Part shown: piece after piece, positions 35,469 through 43,609 of the stretch
Layout: every line of letters starts with the position of its first letter
How positions within the stretch are numbered: position 1 is the stretch's first letter
Assembly (NCBI GenBank): GCA_033764435.1
Contig: JANRIX010000012.1
Span: 62,001-126,000 of the forward strand
Length of the DNA stretch: 64,000 bases
Source: JAEUMY01 sp033764435
GTDB lineage: Bacteria; Pseudomonadota; Gammaproteobacteria; Burkholderiales; Usitatibacteraceae
Direction of reading: 5' to 3'
Position numbers and translations under genes: made by a program
The notes under the pieces: model-generated
The model's input: the letters and a program-made list of their open reading frames with translations, nothing else
Database searches by the model: none
Told to the model about the DNA's origin: nothing

Positions 35469-35469
35469 A

Positions 35470-36387
35470 ATGAACACCGGCAACGCAGTACACACCATGC
35501 GCGCCCAGGTGCTGGCCAGCATAGAAGAGGAGTTCGTCCGGGTTCGCGGACGCACGCTGGATCTGGTGGCACGGTATCCGGATCTTTTCGGAGAAGGGGG
35601 CGATGCTGATTTCCACTGGCTGGAGCAGGACAGTCGGCCGGTCAGCATGCTCATCACCCGCAGCATGAAATTTGTCAGCGGCGGCCACACCTGGACCGGC
35701 GCCCTGATCGGCTGGGTGCACACGCTACGCGAGCTGCAGGGCAAAGGCTTCGCTGCAGCCCTGCTGGATGCTGTGGCTGATCGCCTTACTGATGAGCGCC
35801 ACGACTTTCTGCTGCTTTGGGCTCACCAGCATGGTTACTATCGCGACCGCGGTTACCACGTGAGCGACAGCGGGCTGTTGGCCGAAGGCACGGTGGCCGC
35901 AATGTCTGCGGCGCTGCCTGGCGCGGGATTTGTCAGCATGGAGGTGGCGCTGGCGGATATTTCGCCCAAAGAGTGCCACGCCCTGGACGGTCTGGCCGAA
36001 GCGTCACAGCGCGGTGGAATGCCCTTTGCAAACCGTCATTTGGCCCGGACACCCCTGCCCTTCGAGCGCGTGAGCTTGGTACGTAGCGGCAAGGCGCTGC
36101 AACCCGATGCCTATGCACTGCTCGGCCATCAGCCGGACTGGGTGACCGTGCTGGAAGGCGCCGGAGATGCGCGAGCGCTTTCGGCGCTCGTCGCCAATGC
36201 TGCGCAGGGCGTCGCGAATATTCGCGTGAACGCGCGGCGAGGCAGCGTGCTCCATCGGGCGCTGGAACCGGTGCTCACTTTTCAGCCCAAGCCCCTGGCC
36301 ATGTATCGCCCGCTGTCATCGCGCTTCGGCGATGACGAACTCTTCCACGCGGCAGGCTGGAGCTTTCCCTGGTTCGACCGGATGTAA
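35470..36387 (+). CDS. GNAT-fold acetyltransferase-like protein
   Basis: 305 residues, one base after the aminotransferase stop (TGAAATG). The N-terminal half shows GNAT features: GALIGWVHTLRELQGKGFAAALLDAVADRL (acetyl-CoA-binding Q/R-x-x-G-x-G/A type loop) and LLLWAHQHGYYRDRGY. The C-terminal half has no recognised fold. As last gene of the dehydratase-aminotransferase series it could N-acetylate the amino sugar, but it is larger than typical sugar acetyltransferases. Palindrome 36214-36225 encodes ANIR in GVANIRVNAR. Confidence 0.72.
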   Translation: MNTGNAVHTMRAQVLASIEEEFVRVRGRTLDLVARYPDLFGEGGDADFHWLEQDSRPVSMLITRSMKFVSGGHTWTGALIGWVHTLRELQGKGFAAALLDAVADRLTDERHDFLLLWAHQHGYYRDRGYHVSDSGLLAEGTVAAMSAALPGAGFVSMEVALADISPKECHALDGLAEASQRGGMPFANRHLARTPLPFERVSLVRSGKALQPDAYALLGHQPDWVTVLEGAGDARALSALVANAAQGVANIRVNARRGSVLHRALEPVLTFQPKPLAMYRPLSSRFGDDELFHAAGWSFPWFDRM

Positions 36388-36423
36388 GTCGGTGCGACGT
36401 GGTGGCAGAGGCCGCCCAGCGCT

Positions 36424-37548
36424 TCAGAACAGCGCCGCTTGCGCGCTTGGGACGCGAAACCGGCTGACATCCAGCGTTTGCATGCGCTCGCGGCCCTGAC
36501 CGTCGAGGCCCATCCGCGCACAGGCGATGGCAAAGCGTTTGGCAATGAGTTCGGCATAAATGCCTTCGCCCGACATCCGTGAGCCGAAACGTGCGTCGTT
36601 GTGACGCCCGCCGCGCAGCGCCTCGATGCGACTCAGCACATGGGCCGCCTTGAGCGGGAAACGCGCAGCCAGCCACTCGCGGAAAATGGGTTCAACCTCC
36701 CAGGGCAGACGCAGCATGATGTAACCGGCACGCTGCGCGCCCGCTTCGGCGGCCGCCTCCAGAATGCGCTCCAACTCATGGTCAGTGAGAAACGGCACGA
36801 TGGGCGCGACATTCACCGTCACCGGCACACCCGCGTTGACGAAGCGGCGGATGGTTTCCAGGCGCCGGCGCGGTGCAGAGGTCCGGGGCTCCATGTGACG
36901 CGACACCCCATGGTCCAGGGTCGTGATCGACAGCGCCACCGTCGCCAGGCTGCGACCCGCCATGTCGGCGATGAGATCGAGATCCTCCTCAATCTGCGCG
37001 GACTTGGTGATCAAGCCCACCGGCTGGTTGAATTCCGCACACACCTCCAGCACCTGGCGCGTGAGTCGAAGCCGCCGTTCGACAGGCTGGTACGCATCCG
37101 TTGCCACGCCAATCGCGAGCGGCGTGCACCGGTAGCCCGGACGCGCCAGCGCCTTGCGCAACAACTCGGCGGCATTCATCTTTGCGAATATTCGCGTTTC
37201 GAAATCCAGTCCCGGCGAGAGATTGAGATAGCTGTGCGTGGGCCGTGCGAAGCAGTACACGCAGCCATGCTCGCAACCCCGATACGGGTTCACCGACTGG
37301 TCGAACGGCACATCGGGCGAGCTGTTGCGCGAAATGATGCTCTGCGCCTGCTCTTCGATGACCTGCGTGACTGGGGCACTACCTTCGGGCTCGGGCGTCC
37401 AGCCGTCATCCACCGGTTCGCGGGCAATCGACTCGAAGCGATGCGCGGTGAACGCGAGCGCGCCACGGCCCTTGTGGCCTTGGGACCGGCCGGCGGCGCC
37501 GGGAGTCGGTCCACCGGGCACAGGAATCACGGAATCGAACTTTCCCAT
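36424..37548 (-). CDS. PA0069-family radical SAM protein (SplB-like)
   Basis: 374 residues from the ATG at 37546-37548. The radical SAM cluster motif CEHGCVYCFARPTH follows SVNPYRGC. Further family segments are PLAIGVATDAYQPVERRLRLTR, GLITKSAQIEEDLDLI and SITTLDHGVSRHMEPRTSAPRRRLE. It should cleave SAM reductively at a [4Fe-4S] cluster; the substrate is unknown for this family, which is distantly related to spore photoproduct lyase. The palindrome (37184-37195) encodes RIFA in FETRIFAKMNAAELL, a stretch where the family normally has a similar hydrophobic pattern. It interrupts the glycosylation genes and is probably unrelated to them. Confidence 0.85.
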   Translation of the reverse strand: MGKFDSVIPVPGGPTPGAAGRSQGHKGRGALAFTAHRFESIAREPVDDGWTPEPEGSAPVTQVIEEQAQSIISRNSSPDVPFDQSVNPYRGCEHGCVYCFARPTHSYLNLSPGLDFETRIFAKMNAAELLRKALARPGYRCTPLAIGVATDAYQPVERRLRLTRQVLEVCAEFNQPVGLITKSAQIEEDLDLIADMAGRSLATVALSITTLDHGVSRHMEPRTSAPRRRLETIRRFVNAGVPVTVNVAPIVPFLTDHELERILEAAAEAGAQRAGYIMLRLPWEVEPIFREWLAARFPLKAAHVLSRIEALRGGRHNDARFGSRMSGEGIYAELIAKRFAIACARMGLDGQGRERMQTLDVSRFRVPSAQAALF

Positions 37549-37669
37549 GGCTTGCAGCATGGCACAGGTCAAGCAGAAATCCGTATGCAGCACGTGCAGC
37601 CGCTGCCCTTGGCGCGATCAAGGTGTCACCCGAAGGGCCATGACTTGCCGACGAAGTGCCAGATCAAAC

Positions 37670-39847
37670 CTATCGCGACGTGCGCTGGCACCAGTCTTGC
37701 CAGGCATGCCGGTAGACCGCCTCAATGGCCAGGGTAAAGCGCCGCGCATCGCAAAGTGGCGAACGCCGGATTTGACTGCGCAGATTGCGCCGAAGCTGAC
37801 CCAGCGCTTCCCGATCGGCCGCGAGTGACCTGGCCGCCTGAATGAACGCATCCGCCGTGTCGGCCGCCCAACCTGGATAACCGGCCGCCGAAAGAATGGA
37901 CTTGCCGGCACGGGCGAAGAACCGCTGCCCGGACAGCGACATCACCGGCACGCCCATCCAGAGCGACTCCATGGTGGTGGTACCGCCATTGAGCGGAAAG
38001 CTGTCGAGCGCAATATCGACTTCATCCATCCAGCGCACGAACTCCGAAGGAGCGGCTTTGCCCCGGAATACCAGACGGTGCCCGGCGACACCTTCTCCCG
38101 CGAATCGAGCTGTGATGTCCGAACGCCAGCGATCACTGTCGGCAGTCGCAATGAGCAGACGCGCATCGGGCAACTCACGCAACAAACGTGACCACAGCGC
38201 CACGGTGTCGGCGGTGAGTTTGTTGACATTGTTGAACGAACCGAAGGTGATGCGGCCGTTACGCAGGCAGGGCGGCGCGCTGACCTCTGGCATGTAAAGC
38301 GCAGGCTGATAACACCACAGGCTGTCCGGCAGCCGCAGCAGGCGCTCGGTGTAGTGAGTGTCATGGGCAGGCGGATCGGCCATCGCGTCGGTGATGCGCC
38401 AGTCCATTGCTGACAAGCCGGTGGTGCCGGGATAGTTGAGATAGGTGATCTGCACTGGCGCTGGCTTGCGGGCAAAGACCGGCAAACGATTGCCTTCGGT
38501 ATGCCCCCCCAGGTCGATCAGGATGTCTATCCCATCTGCGAATATTCGCTGCGCAAGCGCGTCATCCGACAGCAACTTGCATGGCACCCAGTGTCTCGCC
38601 CACTCGCGGAATTCTCGCGTGACACTGTCTTCCTGTTCGTGGTTGTAATAGACGAACACCTCCACCTCAGCCGGGTCATGCTGGGCCAGCACCGGCTTCA
38701 TGAAGTGCGCGACGGGGTGATTGCGGAAGTCTGCCGTCACGTAGCCCACGCGGAGGCGGCGCGACGGATCCGGCACATTGCGATGGTGCGGGCGTACAGA
38801 AAGCAGCGGCGCCTCAATCCGCGTCGCGTATTCGCGATGCACTCGGCACAGCGCCTCGGGTGCGAGGCTCGGGTCATAGAGCCGCGTGTACAGCAGGTTG
38901 CTGATCAGCACGGCATGATCCGGCTGGCGTGCGAGCGCCCGCTCGTACCAGGCTGCGGCATCTTCGTGGCGCCCCTGCTTCCAGCACAGGTTGCCCAGGT
39001 TCCATAGCGCGATGAGGTTGGACGGGTCGCGCTGCACCGCTTTCCGATACAGCCCCTCGGACTCGTCCACGCGACCGGACTCACGCACGGTGTCAGCCAG
39101 CGTGACCAGCACATCCATGCGTTGTGGCGCCTGTTGGTGCAGGCCGCGCAGGAGCGACTCAGCTTCATCACGCTGACCGAGGCTTGCCAGCAACAACGCA
39201 AGATTGAACGTCGCCTCGGCAAAACCGGGAGCCAGGCGCAGCGCCTCCCGGTAGGCGGCTTGCGCGGCCTCCGGCCTGCGCGCCAGGGTAAGCGCGTTTC
39301 CCAGCGTATTTCGCAAGACGGGGTCCTGGGGCGCAAGCCGCACAGCGCGGTGCGCCGCCTCTTCGGCGAGGGCCGCGTTACCCAGGGCGTGGGCGGTGAA
39401 GGAGAGATTCTGCCAAGCAGCGACAAACTGCGGTGCCAGCCGCGTGGCGCTCTGGTAAGCCCCCAGCGCTTCGTCGAGGCGGCCGGCGCTGCGCAGGAGA
39501 TCGCCCAGCTGGCCCCAGACATCGGCACGCGAGGCATCAGCCGCCACTGCAAGGCGAAAAGCATCGATAGCCACCTCGCGCTGATTCAACGCGAAGGCGA
39601 TGGCACCGCGATCTGCTTGCCAACCCGCTTCAGCCGGCGCCAGGCGGCAGGCTTCTGCCAGACTCTCCAGCGCTTCGTTCGCTCGCGCCAGTTCGTTCAG
39701 CAGAATGCCGCGCGCGTAGTGGCTGAACGCCAGTCCGGGTTGCGCACGAATCGCCTCATCGTAGAGCGCAAGCGCCGCGTCGCGTTGTCCCGCCCGGTGC
39801 AATTCGAGCGCGCGGCCCAAGGCAGGCGGAGCGTCGGGCGGAAGCAT
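37670..39847 (-). CDS. TPR-containing O-GlcNAc transferase-like glycosyltransferase (GT41), second copy
   Basis: 725 residues. Nine or so TPRs in the first 330 residues, then the OGT-type catalytic region: VGYVTADFRNHPVAHFMKP, GHTEGNRLPVFARKPAPVQ, YLNYPGTTGLSAMDWRI, ITFGSFNNVNKLT and LDSFPLNGGTTTMESLWMG. Paralogue of the protein at 29599-32001, with the same order of motifs. Palindrome 38539-38550 encodes RIFA in QRIFADGIDILIDLGGHTEG, next to the conserved His. Ends close to hslU on the same strand. Confidence 0.86.
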   Translation of the reverse strand: MLPPDAPPALGRALELHRAGQRDAALALYDEAIRAQPGLAFSHYARGILLNELARANEALESLAEACRLAPAEAGWQADRGAIAFALNQREVAIDAFRLAVAADASRADVWGQLGDLLRSAGRLDEALGAYQSATRLAPQFVAAWQNLSFTAHALGNAALAEEAAHRAVRLAPQDPVLRNTLGNALTLARRPEAAQAAYREALRLAPGFAEATFNLALLLASLGQRDEAESLLRGLHQQAPQRMDVLVTLADTVRESGRVDESEGLYRKAVQRDPSNLIALWNLGNLCWKQGRHEDAAAWYERALARQPDHAVLISNLLYTRLYDPSLAPEALCRVHREYATRIEAPLLSVRPHHRNVPDPSRRLRVGYVTADFRNHPVAHFMKPVLAQHDPAEVEVFVYYNHEQEDSVTREFREWARHWVPCKLLSDDALAQRIFADGIDILIDLGGHTEGNRLPVFARKPAPVQITYLNYPGTTGLSAMDWRITDAMADPPAHDTHYTERLLRLPDSLWCYQPALYMPEVSAPPCLRNGRITFGSFNNVNKLTADTVALWSRLLRELPDARLLIATADSDRWRSDITARFAGEGVAGHRLVFRGKAAPSEFVRWMDEVDIALDSFPLNGGTTTMESLWMGVPVMSLSGQRFFARAGKSILSAAGYPGWAADTADAFIQAARSLAADREALGQLRRNLRSQIRRSPLCDARRFTLAIEAVYRHAWQDWCQRTSR

Positions 39848-39849
39848 GT

Positions 39850-41190
39850 TCAGAGAATGTACCGCGCCAGATCCTCGCTTTTCGCGAGCCCGGCAAGCCG
39901 CTCGTCGACGTACGCGGCGTCCACCTTCACGTGGCCTTGCTTGCCGGCATCGAAGGAAATCTCCTCCAGCAGCTTCTCCATCACCGTGTAGAGTCGACGC
40001 GCGCCGATGTTCTCGGTGCGCTCGTTGACCGAATAGGCGATCTCGGCGATTCGGCGGACCGCGTCGGCGGTGAACTCTAGATTGACGGTTTCCGTTTCCA
40101 GAAGGGCCTCGTACTGCCGGGTGAGACAGGCATCAGTGGTGGTGAGAATCTTCTCGAAATCTTCAACCGACAGCGAGGAGAGTTCCACGCGGATGGGCAG
40201 GCGACCCTGCAGTTCCGGAATCAGGTCCGACGGCTTGGCAAGATGAAATGCACCGGAAGCGATGAAGAGAATGTGATCGGTCTTCACCATGCCGTACTTG
40301 GTGGAGATGGTCGTGCCTTCGACCAGCGGCAGCAGGTCGCGCTGCACGCCCTGGCGTGACACATCGGCGCCCTGCACTTCGCTGCGGCTGGCGATCTTGT
40401 CGATCTCGTCGATGAACACGATGCCGTTCTGTTCGACATTGCGCACGGCTTCCAGCTTCAGTTCGTCGTCGTTGACCAGCTTCAGCGCTTCCTCTTCGGT
40501 CAGCAACTTGAAAGCGTCAGCCACCTTCATCTTGCGCGTGCGCCGACGGCCCTGCCCCAGGTTCTGGAACATGCCCTGGATCTGCTGGGTGAGTTCCTCC
40601 ATGCCGGGCGGGCCGAAGATTTCCATCTGGCCGGGCACCGCCGAGACCTCGATCTCGATCTCGCGGTCATCCAGCTTGCCTTCGCGCAACATCTTGCGGA
40701 ACTTCTGCCGCGTCGCGTTGACCTCATCCGGCGGCGTCTCCTTCTGCTCCGCGTAGAAGTCGAAGTTGCCACGCGGGCCGGGCAGCAGCGCGTCGAGAAT
40801 GCGCTCTTCAGCATTGTCTTCGGCTCGATGTCTCACCCGCAGTGTCGCCTGCTCGCGCGCCTGTTTCACCGCAATCTCCGTGAGATCGCGAATGATGGAG
40901 TCCACGTCGCGGCCAACGTAGCCCACCTCGGTGAACTTGGTCGCCTCGACCTTGAGAAAGGGCGCGTTGGCGAGCTTCGCCAGGCGACGCGCGATTTCGG
41001 TTTTGCCCACGCCAGTGGGTCCGATCATGAGGATGTTCTTGGGCGTGATTTCGTTCCGGAGCGGATCCGGCACCTGCGAACGGCGCCAGCGATTGCGCAA
41101 TGCGATGGCCACGGCGCGCTTGGCGGCATGCTGCCCGACGATGTGCTTGTCGAGTTCGGAGACGATTTCCTGCGGGGTCATGGAGGACAT
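39850..41190 (-). CDS. hslU: ATP-dependent protease HslUV, unfoldase subunit
   Basis: 446-residue AAA+ protein that unfolds substrates and feeds them to the HslV peptidase. Walker A GPTGVGKTEIARRLAKL, the GYVGRDVDSIIRDLTE pore-loop region, Walker B IVFIDEIDKIA, and the conserved C-terminus DEDLARYIL-like end (SEDLARYIL), which docks into HslV. A second ATG 9 bases in (41181) gives the more usual start MTPQEIV. It lies downstream of hslV across a 107-bp gap filled with heptamer repeats. Confidence 0.97.
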   Translation of the reverse strand: MSSMTPQEIVSELDKHIVGQHAAKRAVAIALRNRWRRSQVPDPLRNEITPKNILMIGPTGVGKTEIARRLAKLANAPFLKVEATKFTEVGYVGRDVDSIIRDLTEIAVKQAREQATLRVRHRAEDNAEERILDALLPGPRGNFDFYAEQKETPPDEVNATRQKFRKMLREGKLDDREIEIEVSAVPGQMEIFGPPGMEELTQQIQGMFQNLGQGRRRTRKMKVADAFKLLTEEEALKLVNDDELKLEAVRNVEQNGIVFIDEIDKIASRSEVQGADVSRQGVQRDLLPLVEGTTISTKYGMVKTDHILFIASGAFHLAKPSDLIPELQGRLPIRVELSSLSVEDFEKILTTTDACLTRQYEALLETETVNLEFTADAVRRIAEIAYSVNERTENIGARRLYTVMEKLLEEISFDAGKQGHVKVDAAYVDERLAGLAKSEDLARYIL

Positions 41191-41203
41191 GTTTTTTTCT
41201 GAT

Positions 41204-41295
41204 GACGAGTGACAAGTGACGTGTGACTGGTGAGGCGAAAAAAAGCGAGCGAACGGTCACCCGTCACCCGTCACTCGTCACTCGTCACCTGTCAC
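41204..41295. repeat. Inverted arrays of a 7-bp tandem repeat in the hslV-hslU gap
   Basis: Four copies of GACNNGT (41204-41231) are followed, after a 24-base spacer with an A-tract, by nearly six copies of GTCACYC/GTCACCT (41256-41295). The second array is the approximate reverse complement of the first, so the transcript could fold into a long imperfect hairpin between the two cistrons. Confidence 0.8.
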
Positions 41296-41297
41296 TG

Positions 41298-41843
41298 CTA
41301 TTCAAGCACTTCGATCACGTGATTCTGATTGGTGTAGATGCAAAGATCGCCCGCGATGACCAGCGACTTTTTCACGATGTCGGCGGGATCGAGATCCGTG
41401 TTCTCAAGCAGCGCAATGGCGGCGGACTGGGCGTAGGCGCCGCCGGACCCGATGGCAATCAATCCCTTTTCAGGCTCCAGCACGTCACCGGTGCCAGTGA
41501 TGATGAGCGAGGCTTCGCGATCCGCCACGGCCAGCATGGCCTCAAGGCGGCGCAAGATGCGATCAGTGCGCCAGTCCTTGGCCAGTTCGATGGCCGAGCG
41601 CATGAGATTGCCTTGGTGCTTGTCCAGCTTGGCCTCGAAACGCTCGAACAGCGTGAACGCATCGGCGGTGGCGCCGGCGAATCCAGCCAGGATTTTCTCG
41701 TCATGAATGCGCCGCACCTTGCGCGCACTCGCCTTGATGACGATGTGGCCAAGCGTCACCTGGCCGTCACCGCCCATGGCGACGCGCTTGCCGCGTCGCG
41801 CGGAGACGATGGTGGTGCCGTGAAACTGTTGGGGTTCGGACAT
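41298..41843 (-). CDS. hslV: ATP-dependent protease HslUV, peptidase subunit
   Basis: 181-residue proteasome-like threonine peptidase. The N-terminus MSEPQQFHGTTIVSARR places the catalytic Thr at residue 10, exposed after removal of the leader. Further typical segments are VAMGGDGQVTLG, KVRRIHDEKILAGFAGATADAFTLFERFEAKL and GTGDVLEPEKGLIAIGSGG. Forms double hexamers with HslU. A sigma-32-like promoter lies upstream. Confidence 0.97.
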   Translation of the reverse strand: MSEPQQFHGTTIVSARRGKRVAMGGDGQVTLGHIVIKASARKVRRIHDEKILAGFAGATADAFTLFERFEAKLDKHQGNLMRSAIELAKDWRTDRILRRLEAMLAVADREASLIITGTGDVLEPEKGLIAIGSGGAYAQSAAIALLENTDLDPADIVKKSLVIAGDLCIYTNQNHVIEVLE

Positions 41844-41874
41844 GAGATGCGCCGTTGGGGAGTTCGTGCAGATT

Positions 41875-41886
41875 GCGAATATTCGC
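41875..41886. repeat. Iterated palindrome at the predicted hslV transcription start
   Basis: Exact GCGAATATTCGC in the hslV leader, 31 bases before the start codon and 3 bases downstream of the proposed sigma-32 -10 element. Confidence 0.95.
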
Positions 41887-41889
41887 TGC

Positions 41890-41917
41890 AGGTGGAGCCG
41901 GTAAGCAAAACTTCAAG
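41890..41917 (-). promoter_or_regulatory. Sigma-32-type promoter for hslVU
   Basis: Leftward CTTGAAG (41917-41911), 13 bases, then CTCCACCT (41897-41890). This fits the heat-shock promoter form CTTGAAA-N13-CCCCATNT with few changes, and hslVU is a classic sigma-32 operon. Confidence 0.55.
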
Positions 41918-41947
41918 CGATCCGGGGAGACGGCGCCGCCCGACAAG

Positions 41948-43099
41948 CTAGGTCGCCTTCTTGCGCATCAGGATCGCGTGCTTGTTCATGCCGAACACTT
42001 CGAGCAATGCCGCCACCAGCTCGTTGAGGTTCGACAGGATGACCCGCTTACCGGCCGTGTGAATGGCGCGGATGGCTTCAAAGAACTGACCCGCAAAGGC
42101 GAAGTCGATGCGAAGCAGCGCACCGCAATCGATAACGACTTCGGCATGCGTGCTGGCGTACGCGGCGAGCTGTCCCAGCGCATCCTTGCTGGCCGCACTG
42201 ATGACGCCGCGCAGCGGAAAGCCCACGGCCGCCGGTTCGAATTTGCCGGTGTCGGCCGGTGCGTCCGGCGCACTGCCGGTGGGACGGTTGACTGCCTCCC
42301 ACGCCGGCGGCGACGCCTCGAAGGCCACCGCGTATTCCAATCCCAGTTCTTCGTACTCGTTCAGCTTGCCATCAAGAATGTACAACTCGAAGAGCAGATT
42401 CCAGAATCCAAGCGACTTGGGGCCGGGCGTTCCGTTGATGCAATTCTTCAACAACCCAGTGAACTCATCGAAGCTGTTGAACCAGATATGCATCTTGGCG
42501 CGACGGACGCGCTGTAACACGAGGCTGAACAGCTCCGCCTCTTCGGCAAGAATGGTCTTGACCTTGCCAAAGTCGATGCGGGCACTCCCCATCTCCTTGA
42601 CAAAGACCTCGAACCGGTCAATCTCTGGCAGCAAGGCGCCATCGGCGCCCGGCTTCACCGGGAAAAAGTCTTTACGCTCGCGCTTCTCCTTGCGCCGCGG
42701 GTCGCCCTCTTCGCTTTCCGCCCACACCGGTGGCGAACGCTCCCACTTCACTGTGAACAGAATCGACAGCGCGTCGAACTCCTTGCGATTGTGGGTCAAC
42801 TGGTAGAAGTCGAACATCATCAGCCAGGCGCGAATGTTGTTCTTGCCGGTGGCATCGCGCAGATACTCCTTCAGCACTTCGGCAGTGGCGTCGTAGTAAT
42901 CGGCAGAATACAGAACCGCTGCCTCATGCAACGGTGACAACGCGCCGGAGTCACTGATCTCCGCAGTGGAGAACTGCCCCGAAGCATTGGGCGAGAAGCC
43001 GGGAGCCGCCGTAGGCGCGCCACCCGTGGCTGGCCGCGGCGCGGTGCCGGCAACTGCCGGCCGCGGTGGAATACCTGACTTGACCGGCGGTGTGGCCAT
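41948..43099 (-). CDS. STAS-domain protein
   Basis: 383 residues, cytosolic. The first 40 residues are Pro/Ala-rich. The middle is helical with an alpha-solenoid look (LHEAAVLYSADYYDATAEVLKEYLRDA, FYQLTHNRKEFDALSILF). The last 100 residues form a STAS-like domain (FPLRGVISAASKDALGQLAAYASTHAEVVIDCGALLRIDFAFAGQF in outline), the fold of anti-sigma-factor antagonists, but without the usual phospho-Ser DSSG motif. It overlaps the DUF3299 gene by one base and precedes hslV. The role is unknown; the one-base overlap ties its translation to the zinc-type operon. Confidence 0.75.
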   Translation of the reverse strand: MATPPVKSGIPPRPAVAGTAPRPATGGAPTAAPGFSPNASGQFSTAEISDSGALSPLHEAAVLYSADYYDATAEVLKEYLRDATGKNNIRAWLMMFDFYQLTHNRKEFDALSILFTVKWERSPPVWAESEEGDPRRKEKRERKDFFPVKPGADGALLPEIDRFEVFVKEMGSARIDFGKVKTILAEEAELFSLVLQRVRRAKMHIWFNSFDEFTGLLKNCINGTPGPKSLGFWNLLFELYILDGKLNEYEELGLEYAVAFEASPPAWEAVNRPTGSAPDAPADTGKFEPAAVGFPLRGVISAASKDALGQLAAYASTHAEVVIDCGALLRIDFAFAGQFFEAIRAIHTAGKRVILSNLNELVAALLEVFGMNKHAILMRKKAT

Positions 43100-43590
43100 C
43101 AGAACTTCACCGACTTGGCGTCGGTCAAGCGGTAGTAGACGATGTCGTTCTCCAGCACATGCATCTTGCCCGACAGCACGATGGGCTCGTAGGAGAACTT
43201 GATCGGCTCGGTGGCGAGCACCTCAATCAGCGACTCCGGCCCGCCGGGCATGCAGAAGTTGCAGTGCGGCGGCCAGGCAGCGAGGAGAAAACGCTTCTGC
43301 TTCTCGGACTGGTCAAGCGGCATCATGAAACCGTAGAGCTTCACCTCCTGCTTGTCCAGTTCCTTGATCTCCTTGGTGAACTGCGGCCCGAATTTCTTGT
43401 TGGGCAACTGGATCGTCTTGGCCTGCTGCAGGAGCGGCCAGGGAATGGTGCCGGCGGGCGCCGGGTCCACCACGACCGGACCGGTCTGCTTGGGCGGGGG
43501 CGGCAACTGCGCTAAAACCGTCGAGGTCAGGAACGTGGCGGCGAGAGCGAAGGGGGCGAGAAATGAGCGCATTGCAATCGATAGCTTCAT
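43099..43590 (-). CDS. Secreted DUF3299 protein
   Basis: 163 residues; signal peptide MKLSIAMRSFLAPFALAATFLTSTVLA-QL. The mature part has VKLYGFMMPLDQSEKQKRFLLAAWPPHCNFCMPGGPESLIEVLA, the DUF3299 core with a conserved PxCxFCxP-like Cys motif that may bind metal. In Pseudomonas aeruginosa a protein of this kind is encoded with a MacB-type ABC transporter in a zinc-responsive operon (PA4063-PA4066), the same order as here. Confidence 0.78.
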   Translation of the reverse strand: MKLSIAMRSFLAPFALAATFLTSTVLAQLPPPPKQTGPVVVDPAPAGTIPWPLLQQAKTIQLPNKKFGPQFTKEIKELDKQEVKLYGFMMPLDQSEKQKRFLLAAWPPHCNFCMPGGPESLIEVLATEPIKFSYEPIVLSGKMHVLENDIVYYRLTDAKSVKF

Positions 43591-43609
43591 GAAAGTCTGA
43601 AATCCGGAA

